From NCBI GenBank assembly GCA_039809985.1, contig JBDHWC010000011.1, positions 1 to 44,532 on the forward strand: a DNA stretch of 44,532 bases, given 5' to 3'. This DNA comes from JAICJJ01 sp039809985 (GTDB taxonomy: Bacteria > Chloroflexota > Chloroflexia > Thermomicrobiales > UBA6265). The translations under genes were made by a program, and so were the position numbers. A model generated the notes under the pieces. The model did not search any database and was not told the DNA's origin. It saw only the letters and a program-made list of their open reading frames with translations. Numbering within the stretch: position 1 is the first letter of the stretch; each line of letters opens with the position of its first letter. Positions 41,338-44,532 of this stretch are shown here, piece by piece.

Positions 41338-41413
41338 GCCGGGATCGCCCTCACCCCCAGCCCCCTCTCCCGCCGCCGCGGGAGAGGGGGTAGGGGGTGA
41401 GGGCGATCCCGGC
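41338..41413. repeat. Large near-perfect palindrome at the centre of the array
   Basis: 36-bp arms at 41338-41373 and 41378-41413, with a 4-bp centre (CGCC) and only two mismatched positions. It contains GCCCTCACCCCC, CCCCCTCTCCCGC and their complements. It could form a cruciform or a long hairpin RNA. Confidence 0.85.
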
Positions 41414-41442
41414 CGCGAGACTCGGATATCGCTCCTTGGATG

Positions 41443-41545
41443 CCTACCCCTGTCAGGCCGCGGGAGAGGGGGAACCAGATTGGGGGAGGGTCAAGCCCTC
41501 ACCCAAACCCCGAACAGCCGCGGTGCGGTCGCTTCCCGACGGATC
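41443..41545 (-). repeat. Repeat unit copy 3 (inverted)
   Basis: The reverse complement matches copies 1 and 2: GATCCGTCGGGAAGCGACCG, GGCTTGACCCTCCCCC, TTCCCCCTCTCCCGC, and GCCTGACAGGGGTAGG. The internal hairpin has 10 pairs and one mismatch. Confidence 0.7.
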
Positions 41546-41657
41546 TCCCCACGTCAGCCACGGTGCCGGAGGAGGCGGTATTCGGTCGGGGGAGAGCCAA
41601 GCCCTCCCCCGGACCCCCGAATTGCCGCTCTCCAGTCGCATCCCGACGGGTGCTCAC
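41546..41657 (-). repeat. Repeat unit copy 4 (inverted)
   Basis: The reverse complement reads CACCCGTCGGGATGCGAC, AGCGGCAATTCGGGGG, CCGGGGGAGGGCTTGG, and GTGGCTGACGTGGGGA. The outermost unit; it ends 10 bp before the aminopeptidase stop codon. Confidence 0.7.
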
Positions 41658-41666
41658 GCCAGATCG

Positions 41667-42746
41667 CTACTCGGGGACGAACGTCGTCTCCGGGGTGATC
41701 GAGCGGGCGAACTCGGCGAGGAGCTGGGCCGCCTGATCGAGGTCGGAGAGGCTGACCACCTCGTTCGGGGAGTGCATGTACCGGTTCGGGATCGAGAGGA
41801 CCCCGGCCGCCGTGCCGACGCCGGCAGAGGTCATCGCGTCGGCGTCGGTCCATGTCCCCCGGCCGCTGCCCTGCACCGGGCAGGTGTAGCCGAGCCGTTC
41901 GCCGGCGGCTCGGAGCGCGCGGTAGACGGCCGGGTTGACTGACGAGCCGCGGGAATGGACCGGTCCGCCGCCGAGCCTGACCTCGTCGTTCCGCTTCTTG
42001 TCCGCCTCGGGGTAGTCGGTGGCGTGGGTGACGTCGATCGCGACGGCGGCGAGCGGGGCGAGGCGGACGGTCGAGGTCATCGCGCCGGCGAAGGAGATCT
42101 CCTCGCGCGAGGTGGCGACCGCGTAGACGTCGACGTCGGCCCGGTCGGCGGCGAGCCGTCGCGCCGCCTCGAGGGCGACGAATGCGCCGACCCGGTTGTC
42201 CATGCTGCGCGAGACGCACAGGTCGTCGGTGAGGCGGACGAAGCCGGCGTCCAGCACGGCCGCGTCGCCGACCTCGATCCGCTTCAGCGCCTCCTCGCGC
42301 GAGGTCGCCCCGATGTCGACCCAGAGGTCCTCGAGCTTCGGGGCCTTGTCGCGCTGGTCGGGCGGGATCAGGTGGATCGCCTTCTTGCCGACGACGCCGA
42401 GGACGTCGCCGTGCGGCCCGAGGATGCGGAAGCGCTGGCCGACGACGACCGGGGCGTCCCAGCCGCCGATGGCGTCGAACCAGACGAACCCCTGGGGGTC
42501 GATGTGGGTGACGATGAAGCCGATCTCGTCGATGTGGCCGGCGAAGGCCACCGTCCGAGTCTGCGGTCCGCGCGACTTGGCCCGGACGAGGGCGTACGAG
42601 TTGCCGGAGGCGTCGGCCGAGACTTCGTCGGCGAACGTGGCGGCCTCATCGCGCCAGGCCTTCGCCGGACGCTCCTCGTAGCCGGACGGCCCGGGGGCGT
42701 CGAGCAGTCGCCGCAGGAACTGGAGCGAGTGGTCTTCGAGGGTCAC
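41667..42746 (-). CDS. M42-family metalloaminopeptidase
   Basis: A 359-aa cytosolic exopeptidase of the M42 (glutamyl aminopeptidase / TET) family. Two-metal site residues are visible in order: FAGHIDEIGF, the bridging Asp in RSMDNRVGAF, the catalytic Glu pair in TSREEISFAGA, the Asp in AIDVTHATD, and the His in YMHSPNEVV. The GTG at 42746 has AGGAGGA upstream; the frame runs 13 codons further, which is not needed. Some family members were misnamed endoglucanase (FrvX). Specificity cannot be read from sequence. Confidence 0.92.
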   Translation of the reverse strand: MTLEDHSLQFLRRLLDAPGPSGYEERPAKAWRDEAATFADEVSADASGNSYALVRAKSRGPQTRTVAFAGHIDEIGFIVTHIDPQGFVWFDAIGGWDAPVVVGQRFRILGPHGDVLGVVGKKAIHLIPPDQRDKAPKLEDLWVDIGATSREEALKRIEVGDAAVLDAGFVRLTDDLCVSRSMDNRVGAFVALEAARRLAADRADVDVYAVATSREEISFAGAMTSTVRLAPLAAVAIDVTHATDYPEADKKRNDEVRLGGGPVHSRGSSVNPAVYRALRAAGERLGYTCPVQGSGRGTWTDADAMTSAGVGTAAGVLSIPNRYMHSPNEVVSLSDLDQAAQLLAEFARSITPETTFVPE

Positions 42747-42830
42747 GCGGTCCTCCTGTTCAGGTTGCTCCCGGCTCCGGCGCACGTGGCGCGGCGACCG
42801 GAACCGGTGCTGGTGCAGCCTACGCGACGG

Positions 42831-42920
42831 TCAGTCGGGCGGATTCTTCCAGAACACCGCGTACGACGCGGCGACCACCGCGAGCGCGACGATGGCGATG
42901 GCGAGGCCGTAGCCGATCAT
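42831..42920 (-). CDS. 29-aa single-span membrane microprotein
   Basis: A 30-codon frame whose ATG overlaps the HMG-CoA lyase-type stop by 4 bp (ATGA), the same coupling used between many genes here. Residues about 3-22 (GYGLAIAIVALAVVAASYAV) form one TM helix, and the tail is FWKNPPD. No independent ribosome-binding site, consistent with coupled translation. Function unknown. The short length means chance cannot be fully excluded. Confidence 0.55.
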   Translation of the reverse strand: MIGYGLAIAIVALAVVAASYAVFWKNPPD

Positions 42921-43795
42921 TGGGCGCTGCCCGGGCGGACCAGCGGCATGACGATCGCGGTTGCCGCGCCGAGCCTCGCCGGGTCGACCCCGGTGCGGAA
43001 GCCCTTCGCCTCCAGATGTGCCACCAACGACTCGGTGGCGAGGTTCCCCGGCGCGCCCGGGGCGAACGGGCAGCCACCCAGCCCACCGGCGGCGCTGTCG
43101 AAGACGCGGACGCCGGCGGCGAGGCCGACGTCGACGTTGTCGAGGGCGGTGCCGCTGGTGTCGTGCAGGTGGAGCGCGAGGGTGCCGACCGGAACTTGGT
43201 CGGCGAGGGCGGCGAGGAGGCGGGAGACCGCCTCTGGCGTGGCTCGACCGGTGGTGTCGGCAAGAGAGATCTCGGCACACCCCATCCCCAGCAGGCGGTC
43301 CACGATCGGGCGAACCGCCTCGGGGCTCACCGCGCCGCTGTAGGGGCAGTGGAAGGCGACCGAGACGTAGCCGCGCAGCCATGCGCCGTCAGCCCGGGCG
43401 CGGACGGCGACGGCGGCGAACCGGTCCATCGCCCCTTCCACGCTCGTGCCCAGGTTGGCATTGGCGAAGGCCTCGGTCGCGGCAGCGAACAGGGCGACGG
43501 CATCGACCCCGGCCTCGCGCGCGCGGTCGTAGCCCCGTTCGTTCGGAACGAGGACCGGGTAGCGGACGCCGGTGGCCCGGCGGATGCCGCGCATCACGTC
43601 GGCCGCGTCGGCCATCTGGGGCACGGCTTTCGGGTTGACGAAGCTGGTGGCCTCCACCCAACGGAGACCGGCATTGGTAAGCGCCTCGACGAAGCGAATC
43701 TTGGTCGCGGTCGGGACGGGCACGGCCTCGTTCTGGAGGCCGTCGCGCGGCCCGACCTCGACGACGGTGACGGTGGGGCAGAGCGGTTCGGTCAC
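42917..43795 (-). CDS. Hydroxymethylglutaryl-CoA lyase-type enzyme
   Basis: A 292-aa TIM-barrel protein of the HMG-CoA lyase family, which splits HMG-CoA to acetoacetate and acetyl-CoA, for example in leucine breakdown. EVGPRDGLQNE (Arg-Asp active site), EATSFVNPKAVPQMADA, ADTTGRATPE, LHLHDTSGTALDN (metal His pair) and GGLGGCPFAPGAPGNLATE (catalytic Cys) are all present. The GTG at 43795 gives the family N-terminus, with AGGA upstream. Aldolases for related hydroxyacyl-CoAs are an alternative. Confidence 0.91.
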   Translation of the reverse strand: MTEPLCPTVTVVEVGPRDGLQNEAVPVPTATKIRFVEALTNAGLRWVEATSFVNPKAVPQMADAADVMRGIRRATGVRYPVLVPNERGYDRAREAGVDAVALFAAATEAFANANLGTSVEGAMDRFAAVAVRARADGAWLRGYVSVAFHCPYSGAVSPEAVRPIVDRLLGMGCAEISLADTTGRATPEAVSRLLAALADQVPVGTLALHLHDTSGTALDNVDVGLAAGVRVFDSAAGGLGGCPFAPGAPGNLATESLVAHLEAKGFRTGVDPARLGAATAIVMPLVRPGSAQ

Positions 43796-43817
43796 GAAGG
43801 CACATCCTGAACGCCGA

Positions 43818-43843
43818 CGGCGGCGGGAGGAATCCCGCCGCCG
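43818..43843 (-). terminator. Terminator between the TATPEP gene and the lyase gene
   Basis: CGGCGGCGGGA (43818-43828) and its perfect complement (43833-43843) with loop GGAA, 11 pairs. It lies 32 bp after the TATPEP-repeat stop. No T tract. Confidence 0.6.
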
Positions 43844-43874
43844 CCGATTGTGCCACCGGATGGCGCTCCCCGAA

Positions 43875-44532
43875 TCAGAGCGGCGGCGGCGGCAGGGGCG
43901 CGCTGCTCGGCGCGGCCGGGGCGGGAACCGCGGTGGCGGTCGCCGTCGGTGCCGGAGCGGCCGTCGCGGTGGGCTCGGGGGTCGAGGTCGCGGTGGGCTC
44001 CGGGGTCGCCGTCGGTGCCGGCGTGGCCGTCGGCTCGGGCGTTGCGGTCGCCGTGGGTTCCGGGGTCGCGGTGGGCTCCGGAGTCGCCGTCGGTTCCGGG
44101 GTCGCCGTCGCCGTGGGCTCTGGGGTCGCCGTCGGTTCCGGGGTGGCGGTGGGCTCCGGGGTGGCCGTTGGCTCCGGCGTTGGGGTGGCGGTGGGTTCCG
44201 GAGTCGCGGTCGGCTCGGGCGTGGCGGTCGGCTCGGGCGTCGCCGTTGCCGCCGGCTCCGGGGTGGCGGTGGGCTCCGGGGTGGCCGTTGGCTCTTCGGT
44301 GGCCGTCGGCGCAGCCGCCTCACCGCTGGCAAGCGGCGTCGCGCCCGCTGCCGTCTCCGGGGTTGCCGCGGGAGAGGCCTCCGGGGTCGCTTCAACGGCC
44401 TCGGGGCTGGCGGCGGCTTCTGGCGTCCCGGTTTCCGCGACCGGGGCCACCGGCGTCGCGGCGGGAGCCACCGCCGGCGTGGACGCCTCGCTGGCGGGCG
44501 TCGCCGCGGTTTCCCCGCCGCCGGCCGCGACG
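43875..44532 (-). CDS. Thr/Pro/Glu-rich repeat protein, 3' part
   Basis: C-terminal 218 codons of a gene whose start is beyond the right edge. About 130 residues are a degenerate hexapeptide repeat TATPEP (variants TATPTP, TATATPEP). It is preceded by an Ala/Pro/Glu-rich stretch and ends APSSAPLPPPPL. It is low-complexity, with no Cys or aromatic residues and no LPXTG. Such stretches are usual as extended wall-spanning or glycosylated linkers in exported proteins of Chloroflexi. The functional domain, if any, lies outside the window. The 18-nt repeats make the gene prone to length change. Confidence 0.8.
   Translation of the reverse strand, partial: VAAGGGETAATPASEASTPAVAPAATPVAPVAETGTPEAAASPEAVEATPEASPAATPETAAGATPLASGEAAAPTATEEPTATPEPTATPEPAATATPEPTATPEPTATPEPTATPTPEPTATPEPTATPEPTATPEPTATATPEPTATPEPTATPEPTATATPEPTATPAPTATPEPTATSTPEPTATAAPAPTATATAVPAPAAPSSAPLPPPPL

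Larger units (their letters stand above)
40836..41666. other. Non-coding block with palindromic repeat array
   Basis: About 830 bp without a convincing gene, between converging genes. 40836-41007 has no clear structure. 41008-41657 is an ordered array: palindrome, two direct ~115-bp units, large palindrome, two inverted units. Open frames here are by-products of G/C-rich repeats. Confidence 0.8.

Noticed and set aside
41066..41657. CRISPR array
   Set aside because: Units are over 100 bp, change orientation and contain internal palindromes; there are no short regular repeats with unique spacers or cas genes.
41168..41942. Open frames through the repeat array
   Set aside because: They translate Pro/Ser/Arg repeats produced by the palindromes and run antisense into the aminopeptidase.
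43930..44330. CRISPR-like array
   Set aside because: 18-nt repeats have no spacers and translate as an in-frame TATPEP tract.

Overview
This window looks like chromosomal DNA from a very GC-rich bacterium. Nearly every gene is a housekeeping gene, packed with 4-8 bp stop/start overlaps and frequent GTG or TTG starts. My best guess is Chloroflexota, probably near Thermomicrobia. That rests on the mix of a UPF0182 giant membrane protein, a tetrapyrrole-methylase/MazG fusion, a stand-alone cobalamin-binding mutase subunit with MeaB, and a Thr/Pro/Glu (TATPEP) repeat protein. It is an inference from gene content, not a phylogeny. I see no rRNA, tRNA, IS element, phage gene or CRISPR array.

Left part (1-16.7 kb): an unknown 587-aa protein, a HEAT-repeat protein, a FemA/B-like aminoacyltransferase and MurE form one + strand run. 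It converges on a - strand operon lepA-mazG-aspS. Then come murJ (-), rpsT (+), holA (-), fabF (+) and the primary sigma factor gene (-). MurE, the FemA/B-like protein, MurJ and (further right) Alr all serve the cell wall.

Middle (16.7-31 kb): yebC-ruvC-tlyA-larB (+), then a secreted alpha/beta-hydrolase peptidase. A - strand cluster pth-yhhQ-hbd-mcmA2-meaB joins queuosine precursor uptake to acyl-CoA and methylmalonyl-CoA metabolism. Divergent from it run tatA/B-tgt and acpS-nnrD-CBS protein-alr (+). YhhQ and Tgt together point to queuosine-modified tRNA from salvaged precursor. A 13-bp-stem terminator separates alr from a helix-turn-helix gene with a near-consensus promoter.

Right part (31-44.5 kb): a small membrane protein, a metallo-beta-lactamase-fold hydrolase, UPF0182, a 66-aa membrane protein, folC-hemW, an exported cupin, a threonine dehydratase-type enzyme and an unknown 119-aa protein. 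Then comes an 860-bp non-coding block holding a symmetric array of palindromic repeats, an M42 aminopeptidase, a 29-aa membrane microprotein joined to an HMG-CoA lyase-type gene, and the 3' part of the TATPEP-repeat gene running off the edge.

The points I would look at first are: (i) the repeat array at 41008-41657, two repeat types with compensatory base changes in an internal hairpin; (ii) the sigma-factor leader, which has a promoter, a 15-codon leader ORF and an intrinsic terminator with a T6 tract; (iii) a recurring GCTATACTCC -10 element in at least four gene-start regions; (iv) a multi-hairpin segment upstream of holA. No obvious defence island or biosynthetic cluster is present.
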